Shown: piece by piece, positions 45,096 to 54,909 of the stretch | Numbering within the stretch: the stretch's first letter is position 1 | How the letters are laid out: every line of letters begins with the position of its first letter | Source of the DNA: Pseudoalteromonas sp049257235 | Lineage (GTDB): Bacteria; Pseudomonadota; Gammaproteobacteria; Enterobacterales; Alteromonadaceae | Direction: 5' to 3' | Assembly: GCF_049257235.1 (NCBI RefSeq) | Contig: NZ_JBMMUF010000005.1 | Span: 1 to 64,000 of the forward strand | Length of the DNA: 64,000 nucleotides | Position numbers and translations under genes: made by a program | The notes under the pieces: model-generated | Seen by the model: the letters and a program-made list of their open reading frames with translations, nothing else | The model's database searches: none | Told to the model about the DNA's origin: nothing

Positions 45096-45101
45096 TTTTG
45101 T

Positions 45102-47789
45102 CTATCCAGACGTCTGTTCTCTTGGCATATGCAAGCGCTCTAACCATTTGAACAACGCACCCAGCCCAACCAACGCCAGCCCCAGACCAATGAATGACAA
45201 TGCTCGCAATAGCCCCGTCAAATTGGCCATATCGATTAAGAACACTTTAGCAATCACTAAGGCCAATAAGGCGATGCCAACTCGTTGCACGTTGAGTAAA
45301 TTCTTGGTCAGGCTAAAGGCTACGATAGACGCTCCAAGTACCAACCAGATCACCGAATAACTATAGAGTTCAGCATCACTCACACTCAAACCAAGATGAA
45401 TGTATGTGCCTTGCCAGTATTGGCGAACTAATGCGTTAATAAACACAAACAGGTATACGCCAGCCGCCGCAAGCAAGCCTGTTGCTAACTGGCGGTTTCT
45501 ATCTCGCAGGTAATAGCCGAGCCACAACAATACGCAGCTAGGTGCAAAATAGTAAAGCCACGAAAGGCTTGATAGCAGCCCTTCACCCACTTCGATTCGC
45601 TCAAACCAAGGATTTTGTTTAGTGATAAAACTAAGGTGCATCGCCGCGACGCAAGCAAATAAGATACTCGCGGCGACTTGGTAAAATTTCGCCATACTTT
45701 GTGCAGCTTCAGAGCGATAGAGATAAACACACCCCAGAATGCCCCAATTGACGCCAAGCACTAATTTTTCAACTAAAGATAAGTTATATAAATCGATGGC
45801 ATGCCCAACGATAAAATAGCTCGTCAGGGTACTCACCCACATGGCACACACATGCAAGATTGCACCCAGTAACCATGGTTTAAGTTGTGATTGTGCAAAC
45901 AATCGATAAGCGATGGTAAATAACACGGCAACTGTGGGGTATAGCCATAAAGACGCACCTTGTTGTTCCACGGTTGCACCCGGCTCGAACCACAACAACG
46001 TGAGACGCGTGAGTACGACCATCGCAAGTAACTTTAATAGCCAAGACGGGATAGATTGGCGCAAGCGATAGCCGACATAACACATCAATACCACTTGTGA
46101 TGCGAGCGCCAAGGTCAATGCGTGAGTCCCTAACATCAAGGTCGCACAGAATGATAAATGGGCGTTAACTGCACACCAATAAATCATTTGCTGCAATGTA
46201 TTGCGAGTGCGATTAGCCATAAAGACCAAAAGCGCAGCACCTAACAACAACTCCAGAACCCAAAACCATTTCACATCATTGAGCCACTGAGTTGGCAATG
46301 CCAAGTAACTAAGCATCAATGGCACAATAACGGCGCCTGATGCGATGAGCGTAAAGCCAATATGCTGCGCTGAACGCACGGCGATAACAGCGCCAAAAAG
46401 TAAAAACGCCAACATAGCGATTTGTGCCTGACCTAAAGCACCATAAAAAACCAATAAACCATCGTGGTTTAAGTCACTGCCAATGGGGTATGGCTGATCC
46501 AGCAAAAAGGCTAAAAACACCACGCTTACAAGCGGCCAAAGCTGCCAACGGCTATTGAGTACACTGGCCAGTGCAAACACCGCACTCATAATCCAAAACT
46601 GTGTTGCTAGTATGTCTGAGTATTGGCGTGCGGAGAAAACCGCAGCGGCAATCATAATGACTAACAACAAGATGTTGTCTGGCTTTTGCACTACAGCGTC
46701 ACGAAACGACCATACGCGATGCTCAACGTGAGACAGCGAAAAGCCTAGGCGCGGTATCAATATAAGGAGTAATACGCTCAGAGGCACAAACAGCAACATG
46801 GCTAGTGACTGTGTCCTTGGAATATCGATGGCGATAAGTAACAACCAAAGCAGGTGAAGTGCCCAAATGCTGTACCATAACCACATGCGTCGCACCTTGC
46901 GTACTACATAGGTCAAATTCAACGTTAACACGCTCAAATACACTATCAGAGCAAGGTAGTTAGACGACCCTGTGGAAACCCACAACGGTACGCTATAGGC
47001 TCCCAGCATACCTATTACCGCGAGCAAAGGCCCAAATCGAAGTGCATTCCAACTTGCAGCCAAACTCACTACGGTCAACATCGCAAACGCACTCATGGGG
47101 CTAAGCAATTGATAACTGATTAATGCCAGTGCCGTCAGCGCAAACAAGCTAATGTATCCGCCTGCTGCAAGGGCCGCAGGGACATAGGCAACCATGGCAT
47201 GACTGGCAGTGATGTCACGATAAAAGCGTCGATGGGTATACTCTGCTGCGACTAACATGAACACACCAAATGCCGCCCCCAATGACAATCTCGCTGTCAC
47301 CGACAATAACCCAGCTTCAAGTGAGTAATTAACAAAAAAGATGCCGCCAAATGCCAATGCAAGCGCGCCAATCCATACCATCCAATGCTCTTTAAACTGC
47401 GCCCCTAAACGTGCAGATAAAGAGGGCTCTGTAGTTGCAGATGGCTCTGTGCGCTTGGCTAAGGTATTTGGAGGCGTGCTTTGAGGAGGCGCTTGTTCAA
47501 CCATAGGAGTTGGTTGAGCGACACTCGGTGGTGGTTCGATAGGTAAAGATTGAGATTTAACGTGTGGCGGGCTTCGTTGGGCCAGCGAGTTAGCATCGGA
47601 AGATTCATTCGGTACAGTGTTGGGCTGTGAATTAACTAACGAATCACGCTGCATTTTTTTAATTTGTTCGTGCAACGAATTCATTTGTGCATTTAACTTT
47701 CCGAGCTTGGATACAGCGTAGATACCGCAAAATCCACCGATCGCTACCAATATCAGCAGCAAGAAAAGCAAAACAAAAAGAGCTTCCAT
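45102..47789 (-). CDS. DUF2339 multi-pass membrane protein
   Basis: An 895-residue inner-membrane protein. An N-terminal helix (about 1-25) and a short coiled coil are followed by a Pro/Ser/Thr-rich linker (about 55-125). After the family-defining segment EHWMVWIGALALAFGGIFFVNYSLEAG comes an array of some 25 hydrophobic segments to the end. This is the DUF2339 architecture; no biochemical role is established to my knowledge. ATG start with no strong ribosome site. It is a single gene, 67 bases upstream of btuD on the same strand. Confidence 0.85.
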   Translation of the reverse strand: MEALFVLLFLLLILVAIGGFCGIYAVSKLGKLNAQMNSLHEQIKKMQRDSLVNSQPNTVPNESSDANSLAQRSPPHVKSQSLPIEPPPSVAQPTPMVEQAPPQSTPPNTLAKRTEPSATTEPSLSARLGAQFKEHWMVWIGALALAFGGIFFVNYSLEAGLLSVTARLSLGAAFGVFMLVAAEYTHRRFYRDITASHAMVAYVPAALAAGGYISLFALTALALISYQLLSPMSAFAMLTVVSLAASWNALRFGPLLAVIGMLGAYSVPLWVSTGSSNYLALIVYLSVLTLNLTYVVRKVRRMWLWYSIWALHLLWLLLIAIDIPRTQSLAMLLFVPLSVLLLILIPRLGFSLSHVEHRVWSFRDAVVQKPDNILLLVIMIAAAVFSARQYSDILATQFWIMSAVFALASVLNSRWQLWPLVSVVFLAFLLDQPYPIGSDLNHDGLLVFYGALGQAQIAMLAFLLFGAVIAVRSAQHIGFTLIASGAVIVPLMLSYLALPTQWLNDVKWFWVLELLLGAALLVFMANRTRNTLQQMIYWCAVNAHLSFCATLMLGTHALTLALASQVVLMCYVGYRLRQSIPSWLLKLLAMVVLTRLTLLWFEPGATVEQQGASLWLYPTVAVLFTIAYRLFAQSQLKPWLLGAILHVCAMWVSTLTSYFIVGHAIDLYNLSLVEKLVLGVNWGILGCVYLYRSEAAQSMAKFYQVAASILFACVAAMHLSFITKQNPWFERIEVGEGLLSSLSWLYYFAPSCVLLWLGYYLRDRNRQLATGLLAAAGVYLFVFINALVRQYWQGTYIHLGLSVSDAELYSYSVIWLVLGASIVAFSLTKNLLNVQRVGIALLALVIAKVFLIDMANLTGLLRALSFIGLGLALVGLGALFKWLERLHMPREQTSG

Positions 47790-47870
47790 AAGCCCCCCTT
47801 ATCAAATTAGCTAGCTTTACTATACCGCCAAAAAGACAAAATGAAACCCCTATGTAATTCTCTGTTTTTA

Positions 47871-50297
47871 TTACATTTTACTTTTTACTCGCGTTGTAGC
47901 CTGCGCCATTGCTGGGTCGTCAGGCCAAAAATGTTTAGGGTAACGCCCCTTCATTTCCTTTTGCACTTCGCGATAACTACCAGACCAAAATTGCGCCAAA
48001 TCTTGCGTCAATTGCAGCGGTCTTTGCGCGGGGGATAGTAGCTCCATCAGCAAAGGTAACTTGCCTCTGGCCAGTGGCGGGCTTTGTGTTAGCCCATATA
48101 CCTCTTGCATTCGTACGCTCAGCTTTGCTGGCCCTTGTAATTGATATTCAACTTTGTGCGCACACCCCGAAGGCACGGTTATTTTAGTTGGCAAGTGCTC
48201 ATCTAAAAGCTGCTGAGCACTGTAATCTAACATCGCTAACAGCGCCTGACGGTAATCTAGGTTCTGTAGTGCGTTAACAGAGTCCACATGCATCAAATAA
48301 GGCATCAACCACGTATCAGCATCAGCAAGCAAAGAGTCTTCACAGGTATAGTTAAACGACTCGCCAAGTAATTTACCCGCCAGCAAAATACGTGTTCGCA
48401 GCTGCTCTGAAGGAGTATGTTTGAATAAGGACCAACCATGTTTTTGCACTAGGCTAAGCCATGCTTGGCTTTTCATTTGCGCATCAATCGGTGTGGAAGA
48501 TGGCACTGTACGCAGAGTGATAGCACCCAGTTTATACCTTACTTCATTGATGAATTTGGCACTCTTTTCGTGAAAGTCACAGACCTGTTGCTGGTAAAAC
48601 AAATGCGGTAGATAGCGCTCAAGCACAGCAGGTTCAACGGCTGTGGCACTGAAAATACGCTTGCCACCTTGCCCACCTACCTCGGCAATGGCAATGAGTT
48701 CGTCATCCAACCAAAGCTCTTTGGAGGCATCTACTCCTGCGCCATTGCTCATTAACATGCCTTGTCCGCGACGTTTAGCAATACGGTCTGGAAACGCCAG
48801 CGCCACAACAATAGGCAACAATGACATCGGCAACTCATCTCTAGGCGTTAACTTCAACTTTGATTGCCAATAACGATATTGCTGTTTAAACGCTGGATGA
48901 GGTTTGTAAAGCTGTGCATTCAACGCACTACACAATTGGGGCTCTTTACTGATGCGCGCTTCCATCAAAGCCACAAACGCCGCGGCAAGTTGTAAAATAC
49001 CAGCGTGCTCAGTATCTAATTGCATCGCTTTGTGCAACAGATGCGCGTAGCGTAGGTCGGTGCCCATGCTGTGCATGATACTAGCCTGAGGTGTAAGCTT
49101 ATGCTGCTCATCAATCAACTCGAGCATGTGTAAAAGCGAGTGAGCTTGGCGCTGCTGTGCCTGACTGGGCTTGTCTAACAGTTGTAACTGCTCAATGCTC
49201 GCCCCCCACAATTTGGCCTCTAACAACAGGGGCGCAATGTCGCTTGTAAGTATCTCAGGAGCCTCATGCGCACAACGACGCTCCAATTGCTCTTTAGTAC
49301 CAAGACGATATACCACACCAGGCTCTAATCGCCCTGCTCGCCCTGCTCTTTGCGTGGCCGACGCGCGGGAAATATTCACAGTTGCCAACTCAGTGACACC
49401 AGTATTGAGATTAAATTGTGCAGCACGTCGTTTACCACTGTCGACGACAACCCGAATACCCTCAATGGTTAAACTGGTTTCGGCAACATTGGTAGTGAGC
49501 ACGATTTTGCGCATGCCCTTTGGCGGTGGTGCTATGGCTGCCTGTTGCGCCTGCTTATCTTGTTCACCATACAAGGTGTGTACTTGCACCGCCTGCTCAT
49601 CAAAATTAAGACTTTGCGCAACACGATTAATCTCTCTTTGCCCGGGAAGAAAAACAAGAATGTTACCGCTTTGCTCAGCGAAGGCTTTGTTTATTAATGG
49701 CACCATAGCATCAAGCCATGCATCTTGATTAGGCAGCGGCTGGTACACCTCTTCAATTGGGAAGGAGCGCCCATGGGATTGCACAATTGGACAATCAAAA
49801 AAAGCTTGGTAGCGCTGCTCATCGAGTGTTGCCGACATAATAAGAATGCGTAAATCGTCGCGCAATAGCTGGCTTTCAAGTGCAAATGCGAGCGCCGTGT
49901 CTGCTGCCATAGAGCGTTCATGAAACTCATCAAAGATCACCAAGTCGACCCCCGTTAGCTCGGGATCACTTTGCAGCATGCGGGTCAATACGCCTTCAGT
50001 GACTATTTCGAGCTTGGTTTGAGCGCTGACTTTTGTTTCTTGGCGCAAACGTAAGCCAACGCTTTGCCCCACTTGTTCGTTTTGTTGTGCGGCTAGGTAA
50101 CTGGCAATATTACGCGCCGCCAAACGCCTTGGCTCGAGCATCACGATGCGCTTGAAGTGTCCGTCTCTGAGAAGTTGCAAGGGTAACCAAGTTGATTTAC
50201 CCGCTCCAGGTGGCGCTTGCAAAAGACAAAGTGGGTGGGTCGTTAACTGAGTGAGCAGCTCACTGTAGCTTTGTTGAATCGGTAGCACGGCACTCAT
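47871..50297 (-). CDS. hrpB: ATP-dependent helicase HrpB
   Basis: A DExH-box helicase of about 808 residues. Motif I is APPGAGKSTW, motif II DEFHER, motif III SATLD, and motif VI lies in SATQRAGRAGRLEPGVVYRL; the HrpB C-terminal domain follows. Its substrate in the cell is poorly defined. ATG at 50297 (MSAVLPIQQSY) is preferred on family grounds; the frame also offers GTG at 50321, inside a 17-nt direct repeat. Neither start has a clear Shine-Dalgarno. Confidence 0.92.
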   Translation of the reverse strand: MSAVLPIQQSYSELLTQLTTHPLCLLQAPPGAGKSTWLPLQLLRDGHFKRIVMLEPRRLAARNIASYLAAQQNEQVGQSVGLRLRQETKVSAQTKLEIVTEGVLTRMLQSDPELTGVDLVIFDEFHERSMAADTALAFALESQLLRDDLRILIMSATLDEQRYQAFFDCPIVQSHGRSFPIEEVYQPLPNQDAWLDAMVPLINKAFAEQSGNILVFLPGQREINRVAQSLNFDEQAVQVHTLYGEQDKQAQQAAIAPPPKGMRKIVLTTNVAETSLTIEGIRVVVDSGKRRAAQFNLNTGVTELATVNISRASATQRAGRAGRLEPGVVYRLGTKEQLERRCAHEAPEILTSDIAPLLLEAKLWGASIEQLQLLDKPSQAQQRQAHSLLHMLELIDEQHKLTPQASIMHSMGTDLRYAHLLHKAMQLDTEHAGILQLAAAFVALMEARISKEPQLCSALNAQLYKPHPAFKQQYRYWQSKLKLTPRDELPMSLLPIVVALAFPDRIAKRRGQGMLMSNGAGVDASKELWLDDELIAIAEVGGQGGKRIFSATAVEPAVLERYLPHLFYQQQVCDFHEKSAKFINEVRYKLGAITLRTVPSSTPIDAQMKSQAWLSLVQKHGWSLFKHTPSEQLRTRILLAGKLLGESFNYTCEDSLLADADTWLMPYLMHVDSVNALQNLDYRQALLAMLDYSAQQLLDEHLPTKITVPSGCAHKVEYQLQGPAKLSVRMQEVYGLTQSPPLARGKLPLLMELLSPAQRPLQLTQDLAQFWSGSYREVQKEMKGRYPKHFWPDDPAMAQATTRVKSKM

Positions 50298-50305
50298 TTT
50301 TCGCA

Positions 50306-50339
50306 AATTGAAGTTGTTCACTAATTGAAGTTGTTCGCT
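50306..50339. repeat. 17-nt tandem direct repeat upstream of hrpB
   Basis: AATTGAAGTTGTTCACT (50306-50322) is followed directly by AATTGAAGTTGTTCGCT (50323-50339), one mismatch. It covers the alternative GTG start of hrpB and its leader. Confidence 0.85.
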
Positions 50340-50381
50340 AGTTGAGGCGCTTATTGTATGCGACAGGGGGATAAATTGCAG

Positions 50382-51413
50382 CTAAGAAGGCATCCCTTCA
50401 TCATCGAAAACACTTTGATCTTTGCCGTTAGTTTTCGCTTTATACAAACGCTTATCAGCAACATTGAGGCAGTGGTCAGTCGTCTCCCCTTGCTCTCTAA
50501 GATGCACGCCAATACTCAAGGTCACATGCAGTTCATTGCGTTCGTCTTTAAAGGGCTTACTGTGTAAATAATGATGAATCGCATCGGAAAGTTCGTGCAC
50601 TTTACTGGCGTGTTTCGTTTTCAGTGCAAGTAGAAACTCTTCGCCGCCCCAGCGCGAAACAACCCCGAAAGCACACCCTATTTCTCTAAGCATTTCAGAG
50701 ATATAAACAAGCACCGCATCGCCTACTTGGTGGCCATAGTTATCGTTAATATGCTTGAAGTTGTCCACATCCATGAGCATAAACGCGGCACTGCCTTTGT
50801 AATCGTCACTCTCTAAAATATCTTGCGTATAGCGGCGGTTATACAACTGCGTTAGCGAATCAATACTCGCTAATCGTTTGTTGATCTCTAGTAGATTCAC
50901 CAATTCCAAACTGTACTTGTTACGATAGTATTCGTAAAAGCCCGCCAGTACACAGAGGATAGAAAAACACAGCATCACTCTGGTTGGAAAATAAAACGAG
51001 TTGTACTCATACATGCCAATTTGCGGCGTAAAGTAAAAAAGTACCGATACAATCACGCCCAAAATAACCAGATCCCGAGCACCACGTTTTAGGCCGCGAA
51101 TAAAGAACGTCACTGGCGAGACAATAAATAGCCACAACGGGCCGGTACCGTTATTCCCTCCTGACACAACTAGGTAGCACATGAGGAAATACAGAATATA
51201 CAGCATGAACACAGAGATGATGGCGTCTTTATCTGTAACAAAAAAAGGCGAGATAAATACAAACACAGATAAGCCTAGCAACACACTCAGCAGCACATAG
51301 CCATCTAAGAAGCTACTGATCGCCATTAAAAACGATGTGATAGCACCAATAAAAGCAAACACGCGCAAAAAGCGTGCTTTGTCTGTTTCACTGGCGTTGT
51401 GAGTGTCCTTCAA
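50382..51413 (-). CDS. Membrane diguanylate cyclase (GGDEF)
   Basis: A 343-residue protein with about six N-terminal membrane helices (roughly 17-162), a short linker and a C-terminal GGDEF domain making cyclic di-GMP. The active motif is GGEEF at 256-260, fully canonical, with SIDSLTQLYNRR opening the domain. The inhibitory RxxD site is absent (CAFG at that place), so feedback inhibition is not expected. The membrane part is not a recognised sensor family. A single gene, divergent from the lipoprotein gene. Confidence 0.92.
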   Translation of the reverse strand: MKDTHNASETDKARFLRVFAFIGAITSFLMAISSFLDGYVLLSVLLGLSVFVFISPFFVTDKDAIISVFMLYILYFLMCYLVVSGGNNGTGPLWLFIVSPVTFFIRGLKRGARDLVILGVIVSVLFYFTPQIGMYEYNSFYFPTRVMLCFSILCVLAGFYEYYRNKYSLELVNLLEINKRLASIDSLTQLYNRRYTQDILESDDYKGSAAFMLMDVDNFKHINDNYGHQVGDAVLVYISEMLREIGCAFGVVSRWGGEEFLLALKTKHASKVHELSDAIHHYLHSKPFKDERNELHVTLSIGVHLREQGETTDHCLNVADKRLYKAKTNGKDQSVFDDEGMPS

Positions 51414-51722
51414 AATATGACCTTGTGTAAAAGGTTGCTCGCAATAACTCTATCATAGAATTAAAGCATTATCGTGGCAACGTATTGAAATTAAAAAACG
51501 TTTTCCAGTAAAAACAATGTTTTTAGTGAAAGTTAGTAAATATTCATTGATACGATTCTACCCATTTGACGATCATTACATAATGAGCAAAATAATTTAA
51601 ACTGTTGCTCAGTAAGCCTTTTTTGCTATTCTCTTTGTGCAGGGAAGCGCGCTTTAGGTATGATAATTTTATCGAGGTAGGCCGGTTCTCAAAAATAATA
51701 TTAAAAATAAAGGAACTAAAAT
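51414..51722. other. Divergent intergenic region
   Basis: About 310 bases between the diguanylate cyclase and lipoprotein genes. It is AT-rich, with no supported gene or RNA. It contains the lipoprotein promoter described next and a few short inverted repeats (for example CATTA-CA-TAATG near 51574-51585) without known meaning. Confidence 0.6.
51635..51664 (+). promoter_or_regulatory. Candidate promoter of the lipoprotein gene
   Basis: TTGTGC (51635-51640), an 18-bp spacer and TATGAT (51659-51664) form a sigma-70-like promoter. Its transcript would start near 51671, about 50 bases before the ATG. Confidence 0.4.
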
Positions 51723-52247
51723 ATGAAAAAGCTAACAGCGGTTTCGATTGCTTCACTTACTCTAGCATTATTAGGCGGTTGTGCCGCTAAACAGGAAGTA
51801 ACTCAATATACAAACAGAACAGCACCTGAAACGGTATGTATTGCCAAGCACAGTTCAGTAAAAGAAGGTTTTCTTACAGCTATGCAAGAAGGTTTTCAAA
51901 AGCATGACATAGACACGCGGGTCATAGATGCTACATACGAGGTTAAACATCACAGTTTTCAACCAAAAGTTGACCAAGGTGCAACCCAAGACTGTACCGC
52001 TCTGGCATTTTATACGGCGAACTGGCATTGGGATCTAGCTCTCTACATGGCCTATGCGAATATCTGGGTTACTGACACCGAGCAAAAAGATACCTTGGCT
52101 CAAGCTAGTTATGTTACCGGGGGCGGATTAGATAAATTTATCGACGCAAGAAAGAAAGTCCTCGAATTAATAGATCAAATGTTCGCTCAAGTACAAGCAA
52201 ATAAAGAGCAAAACACAATTTCTTCAACTGCTGCATCAGCTAACTAA
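51723..52247 (+). CDS. Small lipoprotein, Sbal_3080-like
   Basis: A 174-residue lipoprotein with a signal peptide and lipobox LLGGC; the acylated cysteine is Cys20. The mature part has two further cysteines (in ETVCIAKHSSVKEGF and QDCTALAF) and the segment YTANWHWDLALYMAYANIWV. From memory this resembles the Sbal_3080 lipoprotein family of Alteromonadales, which has no known function. AAGGA lies 8 bases before the ATG. Residue +2 is Ala, so an outer-membrane location is predicted. Confidence 0.75.
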   Translation: MKKLTAVSIASLTLALLGGCAAKQEVTQYTNRTAPETVCIAKHSSVKEGFLTAMQEGFQKHDIDTRVIDATYEVKHHSFQPKVDQGATQDCTALAFYTANWHWDLALYMAYANIWVTDTEQKDTLAQASYVTGGGLDKFIDARKKVLELIDQMFAQVQANKEQNTISSTAASAN

Positions 52248-52273
52248 AAAAGGCGACATAAGTCGCCTTTTTT
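52246..52273. terminator. Bidirectional terminator between lipoprotein gene and metH 3' gene
   Basis: A 12-bp stem (AAAAAAGGCGAC / GTCGCCTTTTTT) with a 4-nt loop gives T-runs on both strands. It overlaps the stop codon of the convergent methionine synthase gene. Confidence 0.9.
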
Positions 52274-54896
52274 AGTTTTCATACCCAAGATTTGGTCCAA
52301 GCCAGCGCTCGGCCTCTTCGAGTGTCATACCTTGGCGCTGAGCATAATCTTCCACTTGGTCCTTTTGAATACCTGCAACAGCAAAATATTTTGAGTCAGG
52401 ATGCGAGAAGTACCATCCGGACACGGCGGCCCCCGGCCACATCGCATAAGAACTGGTTAGCTTCATACCAATGCGATTTTCCACATCCAGTAGCTGCCAA
52501 ATTTTACGCTTTTCAGTGTGCTCTGGACATGCAGGATAACCCGGTGCAGGGCGGATCCCTTGGTAGTTCTCACGGATAAGCTCGTCATTACTGAGGTTCT
52601 CTGTTGCAGCATACCCCCAATGCACTTTGCGCACTTGCTCATGCAAATATTCAGCAAAGGCCTCAGCCAATCTATCCGCTACGGCTTTAACCATAATTTT
52701 ATTGTAATCATCACCTTGAGCATCAAATGCATCAGCCAGCGCATCTTCTTCCAAGCCCCCGGTTACCGCAAAGGCACCAAAATAATCTGGCGTACCTTTG
52801 GGGGCTATGTAATCAGCCAAACAATAATTAGCAAAGCCCTTTTTCTCGGTTTGTTGACGCAGTTGCGAAGAACGAACGATTACCTCAGAGCGACTCTCAT
52901 CGGTGTAAATTTCAATGTCATCGCCCACACGGTTTGCTGGGAATAAACCAATCACACCTTTAGGTTGCAGACTGCCTTTTTGTTCGAGTTCATCAAGCAT
53001 GGCGTTGGCGTCAGCAAATAATGATTGAGCCTGTTCACCGACCACCTCATCATTGAGGATGCGCGGGTATTTGCCAGCAAGCGACCACGTCATAAAAAAC
53101 GGTGTCCAATCTATATAGTTGCGCAGTGTGCTAATTGGCACATCTTCGAACGCTTGCACCCCCAAAGTTGCAGGCACAGGCGGCGTATAATTTTGCCAAT
53201 CTAACTTAGCATGGTTAGCACGCGCTTGTTGCAAGCCAATCGGCTTTGAACGCGGCTTTTTGCGCGCTTGCTGTTCTCGTACTTTTTCATATTCGGCAGT
53301 GGTTTTTGCCAAAAACTCCGTTTTGGCGGTTTTGCTAAGCAAGCTAGACGCCACACCCACGGCGCGGCTGGCGTTGTTCACGTACACTACGCCCTTATCG
53401 TATTGCGGCTCTATTTTCACCGCGGTATGCGCCTTTGATGTTGTCGCGCCACCAATTAACAAAGGGATATCAAAGTCACGACGTTTCATCTCTTTGGCAA
53501 CATGCACCATCTCATCGAGTGATGGCGTGATCAGACCCGATAAGCCAATGATGTCGGCCTTTTCGTCAATAGCCGTTTGCAGGATTTTCTCCGCAGGCAC
53601 CATGACGCCCAAATCAATGACTTCATAGTTATTACACTGCAAGACAACACCGACAATGTTTTTACCAATGTCGTGCACATCGCCTTTTACCGTTGCCATC
53701 ACGATTTTACCGTTAGTTTCACCTTCTTGCTTTTCGGCCTCGATGTAAGGGTCAAGATAGGCAACCGCGCGCTTCATTACCCGCGCTGACTTAACAACTT
53801 GAGGTAAGAACATCTTACCCGCACCGAACAAGTCACCCACCACGTTCATGCCATCCATGAGCGGCCCTTCAATCACCTCTATCGGCTTGGCAAACTGCTG
53901 ACGGCAAATTTCGGTATCTTCTTCAATATAATCAGTGATCCCTTTTACGAGCGCGTGCTCTAAACGTTTATTTACAGGCCAAGAGCGCCACTCTAAGTCT
54001 TCAACCTTTTGTGCTTGCTCCATACCTGAGTATTTGGGAGCAAGCTCAACTAGTCGTTCACCCGCACCTGGGTCTTTATTGAGAATAACATCCTCAACTG
54101 CATCACGGAGTTCTTTGGGGATATCGTCGTAAACTGCCAACTGTCCGGCATTAACAATCCCCATATCCATTCCTGCTTGAATGGCATGGTACAAAAACAC
54201 CGAGTGAATCGCTTCACGTACAGGGTTATTTCCGCGAAAAGAGAAGGATACGTTTGAGACCCCGCCCGATACTTTACAATGCGGCAGGTTCTCTTTGATA
54301 CGGCGCGTACCTTCAATGAACTCAACGGCATAGTTATCGTGTTCTTCAATACCCGTGGCGACTGCGAAAATATTTGGATCGAAGATAATATCTTCCGCTG
54401 GAAAGCCCAACTCATCGACCAAGATGCGATATGAGCGCTCACAAATAGCGAACTTACGCTCAGCCGTTTCTGCTTGGCCTGTTTCATCAAACGCCATAAC
54501 CACGACTGCAGCCCCGAAGCGTTTCAGTATCTTTGCCTGCTTGCGAAACGGCTCTTCCCCCTCTTTGAGGGAAATGGAATTGACAATGGCCTTGCCTTGA
54601 ATGCATTTTAAGCCTGCTTCAATCACCTCCCACTTAGACGAGTCGACCATAATAGGCACGCGAGAAATGTCTGGCTCCGAGGCAATCAAGTTCAAAAACT
54701 TCACCATAGCCGCTTTTGAGTCCAACATGGCCTCATCCATGTTGATATCGATAATCTGGGCGCCGTTTTCAACTTGCTCTTTGGCTACCTCCAACGCGGT
54801 TTCGTAATCTTCCTCCATGATCAGACGCTTAAAACGCGCCGAGCCGGTGACGTTGGTGCGCTCACCCACATTAGTGAAAAATGCTGTATTGCTCAT
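52272..54896 (-). CDS. metH: Methionine synthase, folate-, cobalamin- and activation-domain part
   Basis: An 874-residue protein equal to MetH without its homocysteine domain. In order: pterin-binding domain (FTNVGERTNVTGSARFKRL at the start), helical cap, cobalamin domain with DVHDIGKN and its B12-ligand His, and the C-terminal AdoMet activation domain (RPAPGYPACPEHTEK). It moves the methyl group of methyl-THF via B12 to homocysteine bound on the partner protein. ATG at 54896 follows AAGAGG by 9 bases; that ribosome site overlaps the stop of the upstream gene. The frame differs from the upstream gene, yet the break is at the domain linker. Confidence 0.9.
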   Translation of the reverse strand: MSNTAFFTNVGERTNVTGSARFKRLIMEEDYETALEVAKEQVENGAQIIDINMDEAMLDSKAAMVKFLNLIASEPDISRVPIMVDSSKWEVIEAGLKCIQGKAIVNSISLKEGEEPFRKQAKILKRFGAAVVVMAFDETGQAETAERKFAICERSYRILVDELGFPAEDIIFDPNIFAVATGIEEHDNYAVEFIEGTRRIKENLPHCKVSGGVSNVSFSFRGNNPVREAIHSVFLYHAIQAGMDMGIVNAGQLAVYDDIPKELRDAVEDVILNKDPGAGERLVELAPKYSGMEQAQKVEDLEWRSWPVNKRLEHALVKGITDYIEEDTEICRQQFAKPIEVIEGPLMDGMNVVGDLFGAGKMFLPQVVKSARVMKRAVAYLDPYIEAEKQEGETNGKIVMATVKGDVHDIGKNIVGVVLQCNNYEVIDLGVMVPAEKILQTAIDEKADIIGLSGLITPSLDEMVHVAKEMKRRDFDIPLLIGGATTSKAHTAVKIEPQYDKGVVYVNNASRAVGVASSLLSKTAKTEFLAKTTAEYEKVREQQARKKPRSKPIGLQQARANHAKLDWQNYTPPVPATLGVQAFEDVPISTLRNYIDWTPFFMTWSLAGKYPRILNDEVVGEQAQSLFADANAMLDELEQKGSLQPKGVIGLFPANRVGDDIEIYTDESRSEVIVRSSQLRQQTEKKGFANYCLADYIAPKGTPDYFGAFAVTGGLEEDALADAFDAQGDDYNKIMVKAVADRLAEAFAEYLHEQVRKVHWGYAATENLSNDELIRENYQGIRPAPGYPACPEHTEKRKIWQLLDVENRIGMKLTSSYAMWPGAAVSGWYFSHPDSKYFAVAGIQKDQVEDYAQRQGMTLEEAERWLGPNLGYEN

Positions 54897-54909
54897 CAAT
54901 TCTGGCCTC

